NCBI RefSeq assembly: GCF_003665435.1
Contig: NZ_CP023407.1
Span: 3,596,001 to 3,660,000, forward strand
Direction of reading: 5' to 3'
Source of the DNA: Streptomyces fungicidicus
GTDB lineage: Bacteria; Actinomycetota; Actinomycetes; Streptomycetales; Streptomycetaceae
DNA: 64,000 bases
Part shown: one piece after another, positions 36,626 through 45,386 of the stretch
How positions within the stretch are numbered: the first letter of the stretch is position 1
Layout of the letters: the number at the start of each line of letters is the position of its first letter
The notes under the pieces: model-generated
What the model was told of the DNA's origin: nothing
Seen by the model: only the letters and a program-made list of their open reading frames with translations
Databases searched by the model: none
Program-made: the position numbers and the translations under genes

Positions 36626-38050
36626 ATGTCCAGGGAGCAACGCGGGCCGAACGAAAAGCTCGGCACCGTTCTCGCCCTCGCGGGAATCTCCAACGCGGGT
36701 CTCGCACGGCGCGTCAACGATCTTGGCGCCCAGCGAGGTCTGACGCTTCGCTATGACAAGACGTCGGTGGCGCGCTGGGTGTCGAAGGGCATGGTGCCGC
36801 AGGGCGCGGCTCCGCACCTGATCGCCGCCGCCATAGGCCAGAAGCTGGGCCGGCCCGTGCCGCTCCACGAGATCGGCCTGGCGGACGCGGACCCCGCACC
36901 CGAGGTGGGCCTCGCCTTCCCCCGGGACGTCGGACAGGCGGTGCGCTCCGCGACGGAGCTGTACCGGCTGGACCTCGCCGGCCGCAGAGCCGGATCGGGC
37001 GGCATCTGGCAGTCGCTCGCCGGGTCGTTCGCGGTGAGCGCCTACGCCACACCCGCCTCCCGCTGGCTGATAACCCCGGCCGACAGCTCGGTGGCGCGTG
37101 ACGCGAACCCCGCCGACGGCTCCGGCGCACCGTCCAAAGTCGGCCACAGCGATGTGCGGAAACTGCGGGAGGCCGCCGAGGACGCGAGGCGCTGGGACTC
37201 CAAGTACGGCGGAGGGGACTGGCGTTCGTCGATGGTCCCGGAGTGCCTCCGGGTGGAGGCGGCCCCGCTGCTGCTCGGCTCGTACTCGGACGACGTCGGC
37301 CGCTCCCTCTTCGGCGCGGCGGCCGAACTCACCCGGCTGGCCGGCTGGATGGCGTTCGACACCGGCCAGCAGGAGGCCGCCCAGCGCTACTACATCCAGG
37401 CCCTGCGCCTGGCCCGCGCGGCGGCCGACGTGCCCCTCGGCGGCTATGTGCTGGCCTCCATGTCCCTCCAGGCGACCTACCGCGGCTTCGGCGACGAGGG
37501 CGTGGACCTCGCGCAGGCCGCGCTGGAGCGCAACCGGGGCCTGGCCACCGCACGCACCCTGAGCTTCTTCCGACTGGTCGAGGCGCGCGCGCACGCACGC
37601 GCCGGGGACGCCCAGGCGGCCGGCGGCGCGCTGAAGGCGGCGGAGAGCTGGCTGGAGCGCTCACGGCCGGGCGACAGCGACCCGTCCTGGCTGGGCTTCT
37701 ACTCCTACGACCGTTTCGCCGCCGACGCCGCGGAGTGCTACCGCGACCTGAAGGCGCCCCGACAGGTCCGCCGCTTCACCGAGCAGGCGCTGTCGAAACC
37801 GACGGAGGAGTTCGTGCGCTCGCACGGACTGCGGCTCGTCGTCTCGGCGGTCGCCGAACTGGAGTCGGGCAACCTGGACGCGGCCTGCGAGCAGGGCGTC
37901 CGCGCGGTGGAGGTGGCCGGCCGCATCTCGTCGGCCCGCACCACCGAGTACGTCAGGGACCTCCTGCACCGTCTGGAGCCCTACGGCGACGAGCCCCGCG
38001 TGGTCGAACTGCGCGAACGCGCCCGCCCGCTGCTGATGACGACGGCATGA
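36626..38050 (+). CDS. NsdA-like TPR-type developmental regulator
   Basis: Protein of 474 residues. The N-terminus (about 5-80) is helix-turn-helix-like (LGTVLALAGISNAGLARRVND and YDKTSVARWVSKGMVP). The rest is helical with TPR-like repeats (QEAAQRYYIQALRLARAA, LAQAALERNRGLATART and so on). This layout matches NsdA-type Streptomyces proteins that influence sporulation and antibiotic onset; I recall SCO4114, a sporulation-associated protein, at this position. ATG 36626 has AGGGGT 6-8 bases upstream; ATG 36575 lacks a site. The long upstream region suggests complex regulation. Confidence 0.82.
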   Translation: MSREQRGPNEKLGTVLALAGISNAGLARRVNDLGAQRGLTLRYDKTSVARWVSKGMVPQGAAPHLIAAAIGQKLGRPVPLHEIGLADADPAPEVGLAFPRDVGQAVRSATELYRLDLAGRRAGSGGIWQSLAGSFAVSAYATPASRWLITPADSSVARDANPADGSGAPSKVGHSDVRKLREAAEDARRWDSKYGGGDWRSSMVPECLRVEAAPLLLGSYSDDVGRSLFGAAAELTRLAGWMAFDTGQQEAAQRYYIQALRLARAAADVPLGGYVLASMSLQATYRGFGDEGVDLAQAALERNRGLATARTLSFFRLVEARAHARAGDAQAAGGALKAAESWLERSRPGDSDPSWLGFYSYDRFAADAAECYRDLKAPRQVRRFTEQALSKPTEEFVRSHGLRLVVSAVAELESGNLDAACEQGVRAVEVAGRISSARTTEYVRDLLHRLEPYGDEPRVVELRERARPLLMTTA

Positions 38051-38131
38051 CGGCCCGAACCGCCCCCTCCCGGGTTTGAAGGCGCTGTCAGTGGCGCAGT
38101 GCACTATCGGAACCGGGAGGTGGTGCGGGTG

Positions 38132-39358
38132 ACGGGGCGTTCCCGTTCCTACGACTGCGACGTGCTGGTGATCGGCGGCGGGATCGTCGGCCTGTCGACG
38201 GCGTACGCGCTCACCCGCGCGGCGCCGGGCACGCGGGTCACGGTGCTGGAGAAGGAGTCCGGCCCCGCCCGGCACCAGACGGGCCGCAACAGCGGCGTCA
38301 TCCACAGCGGCGTCTACTACCGCCCCGGCTCGCTGAAGGCGCGGTACGCGGTGTCGGGCGCCGCGGAGATGGTCAAGTTCTGCGCGGAGTACGACATCCC
38401 GCACGCCGTGACCGGCAAGCTGATCGTCGCCACGTCCCGCGACGAGCTCCCCCGGCTGCACGCCCTGGCCCAGCGCGGCCGGGAGAACGGCATCGCGGTC
38501 CGCGAGCTGAGCGGCGCGCAGATCGCGGAGTACGAGCAGGAGGTGGACGGCCTGGCGGCCATCCACGTCGGCACCACCGGCATCTGCGACTTCGGCGCGG
38601 TCGCCGGCAGGCTCGCGGAGGCCGCGGAGGCGTCGGGTGCGGAGATCCGGTACGGGGCGCGGGTGACCCGGGTGGACCGCCGCCCCGACCGGGGGGTCAC
38701 CGTCCTCACCGCCGGCGGAGACGTCGTGCGCGGCCGGGTCCTGGTGAACTGCGCGGGTCTGCGCTGCGACGAGATCGCCCGCCTCACCGGTGACGAGCCC
38801 GGTGCCCGGATCGTGCCCTTCCGTGGCGAGTACTACGAGCTGGCGCGGCCGGAACTGGTGCGCGGGCTGGTGTACCCGGTGCCCGACCCGGCGTTCCCCT
38901 TCCTCGGTGTGCACCTCACCCGGGGCATCGACGGCGGGGTCCACGTCGGCCCCAACGCGGTGCCGGCGCTGGCCCGCGAGGGCTACGACTGGGGCACGGT
39001 GCGGCCGCGCGAGCTGGGGGCGACCCTGGCGTGGCCGGGTTCCTGGCGGCTGGCCCGCCGCCACTGGCGGTACGGCACCGGGGAGCTGCACCGCTCGCTG
39101 TCGAAGGAGGCCTTCACCCGGGCGGTACGCCGGCTGCTGCCCGCGGTGCGGGAGGACGACCTGGTACCGGCGGCGGCCGGGGTGCGGGCCCAGGCGGTGC
39201 TGCGGGACGGCACCCTGGTCGACGACTTCCTCATCCAGGAGACCCCCCGCGCGGTCCACGTACTCAACGCCCCCTCCCCCGCGGCGACGGCATCCCTCCC
39301 GATCGGCCGCGAGGTGGCCCGCCGAGCCCTGGAGGCACTGCCCCCACCGACACCCTGA
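38132..39358 (+). CDS. lhgO: L-2-hydroxyglutarate oxidase
   Basis: FAD enzyme of 408 residues that oxidises L-2-hydroxyglutarate to 2-oxoglutarate. The FAD motif VLVIGGGIVGLSTAYAL is near the N-terminus, followed by the strongly conserved RHQTGRNSGVIHSGVYY. C-terminal DDFLIQETPRAVHVLNAPSP is typical of the DAO-type family. I chose GTG 38132 because GGGAGG lies correctly upstream; GTG 38099 would add 11 residues. It clears a side product of central metabolism. No co-transcribed pathway gene is evident. Confidence 0.92.
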   Translation, partial: TGRSRSYDCDVLVIGGGIVGLSTAYALTRAAPGTRVTVLEKESGPARHQTGRNSGVIHSGVYYRPGSLKARYAVSGAAEMVKFCAEYDIPHAVTGKLIVATSRDELPRLHALAQRGRENGIAVRELSGAQIAEYEQEVDGLAAIHVGTTGICDFGAVAGRLAEAAEASGAEIRYGARVTRVDRRPDRGVTVLTAGGDVVRGRVLVNCAGLRCDEIARLTGDEPGARIVPFRGEYYELARPELVRGLVYPVPDPAFPFLGVHLTRGIDGGVHVGPNAVPALAREGYDWGTVRPRELGATLAWPGSWRLARRHWRYGTGELHRSLSKEAFTRAVRRLLPAVREDDLVPAAAGVRAQAVLRDGTLVDDFLIQETPRAVHVLNAPSPAATASLPIGREVARRALEALPPPTP

Positions 39359-39618
39359 CGCCGAGGTGCACCCCCGCGCCACCGACGACGCCGTCCAACC
39401 AAGCAGCCGCAGCGGGACGCCACCCCCGCACCCGGACGCTCCCAGGCGGCACCCCGGCCGCTGCGGGGCACTGCCCCGGGGGAACCCCGCCGAACGGCAG
39501 CAGGGCCGTCCGGGGCGCCCCGACGCGGCGGGATGCTCGGAGCCGGGGGCAGGGTTGGAGGACCCGGGTGCTGCCCCCGGACGGGTGAGGGGCGGGTCGC
39601 CGTAAAATCGGAAGCACT

Positions 39619-40473
39619 GTGTCTGACACCGTTAACGCCTCCGCAGCCCTTCCCCCCGCTTCCGGCCAGGACGCGCCGCACACGCCCGGGGTGCCCGTCC
39701 GCCATACCCGGGCCAAGGGCGAGCCACGGTTCCCGGACGGCCCCAAGGCCGATCCCGCCGGCTCGCACTTCGAGCGGCGGATCCGCAGCTTCCAGCCGCG
39801 CCGCAGCCGGGTGACCGCCGGCCAGGCGGACGCCCTGCAGCGGCTCTGGCCCGCCTGGGGCTTCGACATCGACGGCAGCCGGCGCCTCGACCTCGCCGAG
39901 TTCTTCGGCAACGGCAACCCCGTCGTCCTGGAGATCGGCTTCGGCATGGGCGAGGCGACCGCGGCCATGGCCGCCGCCGACCCGGCCACCAACATCCTCG
40001 CCGTGGACGTCCACACCCCCGGCCAGGGCAATCTGCTCAACCTCGCCGACCAGCGCGGGCTGACCAACGTACGGGTCGGCAACGGCGACGCGATCATCCT
40101 CCTGCGGGAGATGCTCGCCCCCGGCTCGCTCGGCGGGCTCCGCGTCTACTTCCCCGACCCCTGGCCGAAGAAGCGGCACCACAAGCGTCGGCTGATCCAG
40201 CCGGAGTTCCTCACCCTCGCCGCGACCCGTCTCGCACCGGGGGCGGTACTGCACTGCGCCACCGACTGGGAGCCGTACGCGGAGCAGATGCTGGAGGTGC
40301 TCACCGCGCACCCCGGCTTCGAGAACACGCAGGCCGACGGCGGTTTCGCGCCGCGTCCCGGGTTCCGGCCGCTCACCCGTTTCGAGGGCCAGGGACTGGA
40401 GAAGGGACATGTGGTGAACGACCTGCTCTTCCGGCGCGTACGGCAGGACGAGCAGGCGGAAGACCGAGCCTGA
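39619..40473 (+). CDS. trmB: tRNA (guanine-N7-)-methyltransferase TrmB
   Basis: SAM-dependent enzyme of 284 residues that makes m7G46 in tRNA. Motif I LEIGFGMGEATAAMA binds SAM, and the TrmB signature FPDPWPKKRHHKRRL is present; the C-terminus ends TRFEGQGLEKGHVVNDLLF. An N-terminal extension of about 60 residues is unlike short bacterial TrmB and is variable. GTG 39619 is preceded by GGAAG and by TAAAAT (39602-39607), a possible -10 element giving a very short leader. The GC-rich gap before it (39359-39601) has inverted repeats but no gene. A PrsW-like gene follows 30 bases on. Confidence 0.95.
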   Translation: MSDTVNASAALPPASGQDAPHTPGVPVRHTRAKGEPRFPDGPKADPAGSHFERRIRSFQPRRSRVTAGQADALQRLWPAWGFDIDGSRRLDLAEFFGNGNPVVLEIGFGMGEATAAMAAADPATNILAVDVHTPGQGNLLNLADQRGLTNVRVGNGDAIILLREMLAPGSLGGLRVYFPDPWPKKRHHKRRLIQPEFLTLAATRLAPGAVLHCATDWEPYAEQMLEVLTAHPGFENTQADGGFAPRPGFRPLTRFEGQGLEKGHVVNDLLFRRVRQDEQAEDRA

Positions 40474-40503
40474 TACAGCCCCCGCCTCGTTAGGGTCGAT
40501 CCC

Positions 40504-41859
40504 GTGGCCACCAGCCCTCCGCACCCGGCGCGTCCCGGAGCAGCCTCCGGAGGATCACCGCGGCATGCGCACTGGTGGCGGCGGCCCTGGGTGCGCTACG
40601 GCGCGCTGATCACGCTGCTCGCCCTGTCCGGCCTTGTGATCCTGGCGCTGGTGCGGGAGCAGACCGGCACACAGGGGTTCCTGGTCGGGCTCGGCCTCGC
40701 CGTGCTGCCGGTGCCGCTGCTCGTCGCCGCCTTCCGGTGGCTGGACCGGGTCGAGCCCGGGCCCTGGCGGAATCTGCTGTTCTCCTTCGCCTGGGGGGCG
40801 TGCGCGGCGGCGCTGATCGCGATCGTCGCGAACAGCTTCGCGACCCGCTGGATAGCCACCGCGACCGCGGATCCGACCGGCGCCGACACCCTCGGGGCGA
40901 CGGTCATAGCGCCGGTGGTGGAGGAGTCCGCGAAGGCCGCCGCCGTGCTGCTGGTCTTCCTGTTCCGCAGACGCGACTTCACCGGGATCCTCGACGGCGT
41001 GGTGATAGCCGGGGTCACCGCCACCGGCTTCGCGTTCACCGAGAACATCCTCTACCTCGGCACCGCCTTCGGCACCGACCAGATCACCGGCGACAGCGGA
41101 GTCGCCTCGGTCACGGCGGCGACCTTCTTCGTGCGCATCGTGATGTCGCCGTTCGCGCACCCCTTGTTCACCGTGCTCACCGGGATCGGTTTCGGCGCCG
41201 CCGCGCTGTCCGCGGGCCGCCGGCGGGTGCGCCGGATGCTGCTGCCGCTGGGCGGGCTGCTCCTCGCGATGGGCATGCACGCACTGTGGAACGGCTCGTC
41301 GACGCTCGGCCGGTACGGCTTCTTCGCGGTGTACGCGGCGTTCATGGTGCCGGCGTTCGGGGTGCTGACCTGGCTGATGGTGTGGACGCGGCAGCGTGAG
41401 CTGCGGACCGTGCGGGAGGAACTGCCCGCGTACGCGGCCGCCGGGTGGCTCGGCCCGGCGGAGCCGTTCGCGCTGGGCTCGATGCGGGCGCGGCGCGTCG
41501 CCCGGCAGTACGCGCGCCGGTACGGCGGGAAGGCGGCGGCACGCTCGGTCGCCGCCTACGAGGCGTACGCGACGTCGCTGGCGTTCCTGCGGCACCGGGG
41601 GCGGCTCGGGCGGGCCGGGCCGGACTTCGTCACACGGGAACGGGAGCTGCTGCTGGAGCTGTGGCACCGGCGGGCCCCGGCCCGTCCGGCGCTGGAGCAC
41701 GCCGCCCGCGCCACCGCGCCACCCGTACCGCTCACGGCGGCGCCGTGGGCGGTGTACGGGGGACACGCGGGGCACGCGGGATACGGGCACGGCTACGGCT
41801 ACGGCTACGGCCATCCGTACGCGGGGCACGCCCCGCACACACCCGACCGGCAGCCCTGA
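40504..41859 (+). CDS. PrsW-like intramembrane metalloprotease
   Basis: Membrane protein of 451 residues. About eight transmembrane helices carry the PrsW pattern: VVEESAKAAAVLL (the Glu pair), TGFAFTENILYL, AHPLFTVLTGIGF and HALWN. In Bacillus, PrsW cleaves the RsiW anti-sigma factor; targets in Streptomyces are unknown. A cytoplasmic C-terminal region of about 150 residues ends in a Gly-His-Tyr-rich tail (GHGYGYGYGHPYAGHAP). GTG 40504 has little ribosome site; TAGGGT at about 40490 could be a -10 of a near-leaderless transcript. It converges on the M23 peptidase with two bases between stop codons. Confidence 0.88.
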   Translation: MATSPPHPARPGAASGGSPRHAHWWRRPWVRYGALITLLALSGLVILALVREQTGTQGFLVGLGLAVLPVPLLVAAFRWLDRVEPGPWRNLLFSFAWGACAAALIAIVANSFATRWIATATADPTGADTLGATVIAPVVEESAKAAAVLLVFLFRRRDFTGILDGVVIAGVTATGFAFTENILYLGTAFGTDQITGDSGVASVTAATFFVRIVMSPFAHPLFTVLTGIGFGAAALSAGRRRVRRMLLPLGGLLLAMGMHALWNGSSTLGRYGFFAVYAAFMVPAFGVLTWLMVWTRQRELRTVREELPAYAAAGWLGPAEPFALGSMRARRVARQYARRYGGKAAARSVAAYEAYATSLAFLRHRGRLGRAGPDFVTRERELLLELWHRRAPARPALEHAARATAPPVPLTAAPWAVYGGHAGHAGYGHGYGYGYGHPYAGHAPHTPDRQP

Positions 41860-41861
41860 CG

Positions 41862-42881
41862 TCAGACGGTGAGGCCCTTGCCGCGCAGCCAGGCCAGCGG
41901 GTCGATGCCCGAGGAGGAGCCGCCGGGGTGCACCTCGAGGTGGAGGTGGGCGCCGGTGACGTTGCCGGTGGCGCCGACGCGGCCGATCACATCGCCGGTG
42001 TTGACCTTCTGGCCGACGCTGACGCTGATGGACGACTGGTGGGCGTACCAGATCTCGGTGCCGTCCTCGAGGGTCAGCACGGTCTTGTAGCCGTAGGAGC
42101 CGTCCCAGCCGGCGGAGGTGATCGTGCCGGTGTGGACGGCCTTGAGCAGCGTGCCCGTGGGGGCGGCGAAGTCGAGGCCGGTGTGGTAGCCGGAGGACCA
42201 GTAGGCGCCGGCCTGGCCGAAGGTGGAGGAGAGGGTGTACGAGGAGGTCGGCACCGCGTACTGCCTGGCCAGCTCGGCGAGGCGCTCGGCCTCGGCCTTC
42301 TTCGCGGCTTCCTCCTCCGCCTTCTTCTTGGCGGCGGCGGCCTTGGCCTTGGCTTCCTTCTCCGCCTTGGCGGCGGCGTCGGCGGCCGCCTTCTCGGCGG
42401 CGGCGACGGCCTCGGCCTCGGCCTGGGTCTCGGCCTGGTCCTGCTGCTGCTCGACCTGCGCCATGATCCGGGCGCGCAGCGCCTCACCGGCGTCGGCGGT
42501 GCCCTGCTCGTTGTCGGCGGTGGTCATGCCGATGCTGCTGAGGGGGGTGGCCGAGCCCTTGGGGGTTTCCTCGTCGGAGAGGAGGGAACCCACGCTGGGA
42601 AGGTCCGGGACGGAGATCGAGACCGGGGGCTTGCCGGTCTGGGCGCTGGCCATGCCGCCGGCGCCGACGGCCGCTATGACACCGACGCCCAGCACGGTGG
42701 AGCTGCGGGCGAGTCCTCCGCCGCGCTGCTTGGAGACGCGGTGCCGGCCCCGTACGGGGCGGAGCGTCTCCGCGGTGGGGTTCCACTCCTCGAAGGGGCC
42801 CTCGTCGGTGCTTGCCGCGCCGTAGGCGAAGGTGTCGCTCGGCTTGAAGGGGGCCTCGGGGGCAGGCGGGTTGGACGCCAC
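41862..42881 (-). CDS. M23 (LytM-type) cell-wall endopeptidase
   Basis: Envelope hydrolase of 339 residues. A cytoplasmic N-terminus (about 60) is followed by one membrane segment or signal (SSTVLGVGVIAAVGAGG), a long Ala/Glu/Lys coiled coil (about 130-205) and a C-terminal LytM domain with the zinc ligands HTGLDFAAP and HLHLEVHP. It should cut peptidoglycan cross-bridges during growth or germination. The GTG start has AAGGAAAGGAG upstream. Its long leader holds a c-di-AMP riboswitch, so expression should fall when c-di-AMP is high, linking turgor/osmotic state to wall opening. Confidence 0.94.
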   Translation of the reverse strand: MASNPPAPEAPFKPSDTFAYGAASTDEGPFEEWNPTAETLRPVRGRHRVSKQRGGGLARSSTVLGVGVIAAVGAGGMASAQTGKPPVSISVPDLPSVGSLLSDEETPKGSATPLSSIGMTTADNEQGTADAGEALRARIMAQVEQQQDQAETQAEAEAVAAAEKAAADAAAKAEKEAKAKAAAAKKKAEEEAAKKAEAERLAELARQYAVPTSSYTLSSTFGQAGAYWSSGYHTGLDFAAPTGTLLKAVHTGTITSAGWDGSYGYKTVLTLEDGTEIWYAHQSSISVSVGQKVNTGDVIGRVGATGNVTGAHLHLEVHPGGSSSGIDPLAWLRGKGLTV

Positions 42882-42904
42882 GTGGGCGCACTCCTTTCCT
42901 TCCT

Positions 42905-43045
42905 TCGCCTACCGGGTTAGCTGACGGGTTCGGAGCAGGAAGGTCTCCTACGCGCGTATACGTGCCGTGTCGCCACGGCGGTATCCGCGTGATTCACCCC
43001 AAGTGGTGGTTCCCCGGTTCCCTTGCGGGATTCGGCGCGTGCGCA
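42905..43045 (-). ncRNA. c-di-AMP riboswitch (ydaO-yuaA class)
   Basis: In the leader of the M23 gene, on the minus strand, the ydaO consensus blocks appear in order: GCCGAATCC (43027-43035), GGGAACCGGGGAACCACC (43004-43021), TTGGGGTGAATC (42989-43000), CTCCGAACCCG (about 42925-42935) and CAGCTAACCCGGTAGGC (about 42907-42923). The ends can pair through CGCC/GGCG. This class binds cyclic di-AMP and usually turns wall-hydrolase genes off. The region 43046-43310 upstream has AT-rich stretches (for example GTCTATTAACGTTCGATAAC) that may carry the promoter. Confidence 0.9.
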
Positions 43046-43310
43046 CGGAGCCGACTTCTGTGACGGCTGGGACGACCGCGCTGCGTTATCGAACGTTAAT
43101 AGACGCGAGGGCGTGATTCCAAGCTGTTCCCCTTGATCATTAACGAATCCCGGGGGGACTTAAGCGTCACCGACGGTCAAAAACGGGCGAGTTGACCGCA
43201 CCTCGAACGACATCGAGAAACTGACGGTGTGTCAGTTGTTATGCGCTGCGAGACGCTCCGCTCACGCTGGGTGAGAGTGAAGGGAAAGGGTGGAGGGGGA
43301 GGGGAAAACA

Positions 43311-43346
43311 CCGAGGGCCGGAATCCTTATGGATTCCGGCCCTCGG
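43311..43346 (-). terminator. Terminator behind tRNA-fMet
   Basis: Perfect 16-bp stem (43311-43326 with 43331-43346), 4-base loop, followed on the minus strand by TGTTTTCCCC. Confidence 0.9.
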
Positions 43347-43353
43347 CCTTCAG

Positions 43354-43427
43354 TAGCGGGGACAGGATTTGAACCTGCGACCTCTGGGTTATGAGCCCAG
43401 CGAGCTACCGAGCTGCTCCACCCCGCG
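43354..43427 (-). tRNA. tRNA-fMet (CAT), initiator
   Basis: A 74-base cloverleaf without encoded CCA. It begins CGCGGGG and the anticodon loop reads CTCATAA. The initiator marks are present: C1 does not pair with T72, and three GC pairs stack in the anticodon stem (GGG/CCC). Confidence 0.96.
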
Positions 43428-43491
43428 TCGGTAGACACCAGTGTACGCCATGCGCGGGACATGCCGCACACCCATTACCGGCGGGCCCGTC

Positions 43492-44625
43492 TCAGCGGCC
43501 GAGCAGATGGCCGTTGGGCGCCTTGGCGCGGTCCTCGTGCTCGGGCAGCACCACGACGGTGGCGCCCCCGGACTCCAGTACGCCGCTGCCGTCGGCGCCC
43601 TCGACGAAGGTGTCCGGCTCCCGCCAGGCCGTGACCACCCGCCGCACCCCCGCGTCCAGGATCAGCCGGACGCAGGACGCGGGGCGGGACGCTCGGCGGG
43701 CGCACGGCTCCAGGCTGGAGTACACGGTGGCGGTGGCGAGCCGGGGGTCCGTGGGATCGGCCTTGGCGAGCGCCGCCTCCTCCGCGTGCACCACCGGGTC
43801 CCCGCCCTCCCGGGAGTGACCGCGCGCCAGCTCCGTGCCGTCGGCGGCCACGACGACCGCGCCCACGCTGAACGCCGTCGCGGACGGCGGGCACAGGGCG
43901 GCCAGCTCGCAGGCCAGGGCCAGCCAGTGGTGGTCGGCGGCGGACGGCAGCGGGCCGGTGCCGGGGGCGGTGGGCTCGTAGCGCATCAGGACGACGTCGC
44001 CGACCTGGCGGGTCCCGGTCAGCCGCAGCCTGCCGCCCTGGTAGGCGCCGGGGCCGAAGAGGCGGGGGGCCTCCGGGTCGCCCACGAACAGCGGGGCGAC
44101 GGCGAGCTGCAGTTCGTCGGCGAGGCCCTGGGTGATCAGCTGGGTGTGGATCAGTCCGCCGCCCTCGACCATGAGCCGCCGGACCCCGCGCGCGGCGTGC
44201 AGATGCTCCAGCAGCCGCCGCCAGTCCAGTTCGGCGCCGAGCGGGACGACGTCGGCGGCGATCCCCAGGACGCGGGCCCGCTCGGCGCCCTCGTCGGTGG
44301 TGTAGAGGACCTTCTCGCCGCCGGTGTGCCAGAACCGGGCCGCCGGGTCCAGCTCTCCCGAGCCGCTGACGGTGACCTTGAGCGGGTACTCGGTCCGGCC
44401 CTCGGCCAGGCGGGCGGCGCGCCGCTCGGGCGAGTTGACCAGCAGCCGCGGGTTGTCGGCGCGCAGGGTGCCGGCGCCGACCAGGATGGCGTCCACGGAC
44501 GCCCGTACCTCGTCGACCCGGTCGAAGTCGGCCGGGCCGGACAGCAGCAGCCGTTCGGGGCCGGTGTCGTCCAGGTAGCCGTCGAGGGAGACGGCGGCGG
44601 ACAGCAGGACGTAGGGGTGCGGCAT
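43492..44625 (-). CDS. RibD-like protein with reversed domains (reductase-deaminase)
   Basis: Bifunctional-looking riboflavin-pathway protein of 377 residues. The N-terminal RibD_C reductase-like domain (about 1-225) shows SAAVSLDGYLDD, ILVGAGTLRADNPRL and RLMVEGGGLIHTQLI. The C-terminal deaminase domain (about 230-360) has the zinc motif HAEEAAL and EPCARRASRPASC. In canonical RibD the deaminase is N-terminal, so the order here is inverted. It could be a genuine RibD replacement, a paralogue, or a pyrimidine-nucleotide enzyme; no other rib genes are adjacent. The start has only a modest ribosome site. Confidence 0.85.
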   Translation of the reverse strand: MPHPYVLLSAAVSLDGYLDDTGPERLLLSGPADFDRVDEVRASVDAILVGAGTLRADNPRLLVNSPERRAARLAEGRTEYPLKVTVSGSGELDPAARFWHTGGEKVLYTTDEGAERARVLGIAADVVPLGAELDWRRLLEHLHAARGVRRLMVEGGGLIHTQLITQGLADELQLAVAPLFVGDPEAPRLFGPGAYQGGRLRLTGTRQVGDVVLMRYEPTAPGTGPLPSAADHHWLALACELAALCPPSATAFSVGAVVVAADGTELARGHSREGGDPVVHAEEAALAKADPTDPRLATATVYSSLEPCARRASRPASCVRLILDAGVRRVVTAWREPDTFVEGADGSGVLESGGATVVVLPEHEDRAKAPNGHLLGR

Positions 44626-44697
44626 CGGTTCCTACTCCGGGTGGGCGGGCTCGGGGGTGCCCAGTCTGGCAACACTCCCGGCGGGCCCGTGCGCCGG

Positions 44698-45357
44698 TCA
44701 GGGTTCGATGAGCCCCACGCGGATGGCGTAGCGGGTGAGTTCGAGGCGGTCCCGGAGGCCGAGCTTGGCCAGCAGGTTGGCGCGGTGCCGCTCCACCGTC
44801 TTGGGGCTGATCACCAGGAGGCCCGCGATCTGCTGCGAGGTGTGGCCCTCGGCGACGAGCTTGAGGATCTCCTCCTCGCGGTCGGTGATCGCCTTGGCCG
44901 GCAGGGCGCGGCCCTCCCTCGCCAGGTCGAGGTAGTTGTGGATGAGGGCGTTGACGGCGCCGGGATAGAGGAACGGCTCCCCGCGCATGGTGGCGTGGCA
45001 TGCCTCGACGAGGTCGCGGTCGGCGACGGACTTCAGGACGTAGCCCGAGGCGCCGGCGGCGAGGGCCTCGAAGAAGAACTGCTCGTTGTCGTACATGGTC
45101 AGGATGAGGATGCGGGTCTCCGGCAGGGTGCGGGAGAGCTCACGGGCCGCCTGGAGACCGGTCTGGCGGGGCATCGCGATGTCGAGGATGGCCAGGTCGG
45201 GGCGGTGCTCACGGGCCTGCTCGAGGGCTTCGGCACCGTCGGCGGCCTCGGCCACGACGGTCAGATCCGGCTCACCGTCGAGGATGAGGCGAACCCCCCG
45301 GCGGACCAGCGCGTGGTCGTCGGCGAGCAGGATGCGGGTGGGGGCCGGGTCTGTCAT
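44698..45357 (-). CDS. NarL/LuxR-family response regulator
   Basis: Protein of 219 residues: receiver domain with acidic pair Asp13/Asp14, phospho-acceptor Asp59 (LAILDIAMP) and Lys in GYVLKSVADRD; then a LuxR helix-turn-helix (TDREEEILKLVAEGHTSQQI and KTVERHRANLLAKL). It is the partner of the kinase encoded 29 bases upstream. An ATG two codons upstream (45363) is an alternative start. Targets are unknown. Confidence 0.92.
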   Translation of the reverse strand: MTDPAPTRILLADDHALVRRGVRLILDGEPDLTVVAEAADGAEALEQAREHRPDLAILDIAMPRQTGLQAARELSRTLPETRILILTMYDNEQFFFEALAAGASGYVLKSVADRDLVEACHATMRGEPFLYPGAVNALIHNYLDLAREGRALPAKAITDREEEILKLVAEGHTSQQIAGLLVISPKTVERHRANLLAKLGLRDRLELTRYAIRVGLIEP

Positions 45358-45386
45358 GTTCAGCGTTTCCGGTCGAGGGGCGTCGG

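Noticed and set aside
39359..39618. Small gene between lhgO and trmB
   Set aside because: Frames here lack ribosome sites; the stretch is GC-rich with inverted repeats such as CGGGGCACTGCCCCG.
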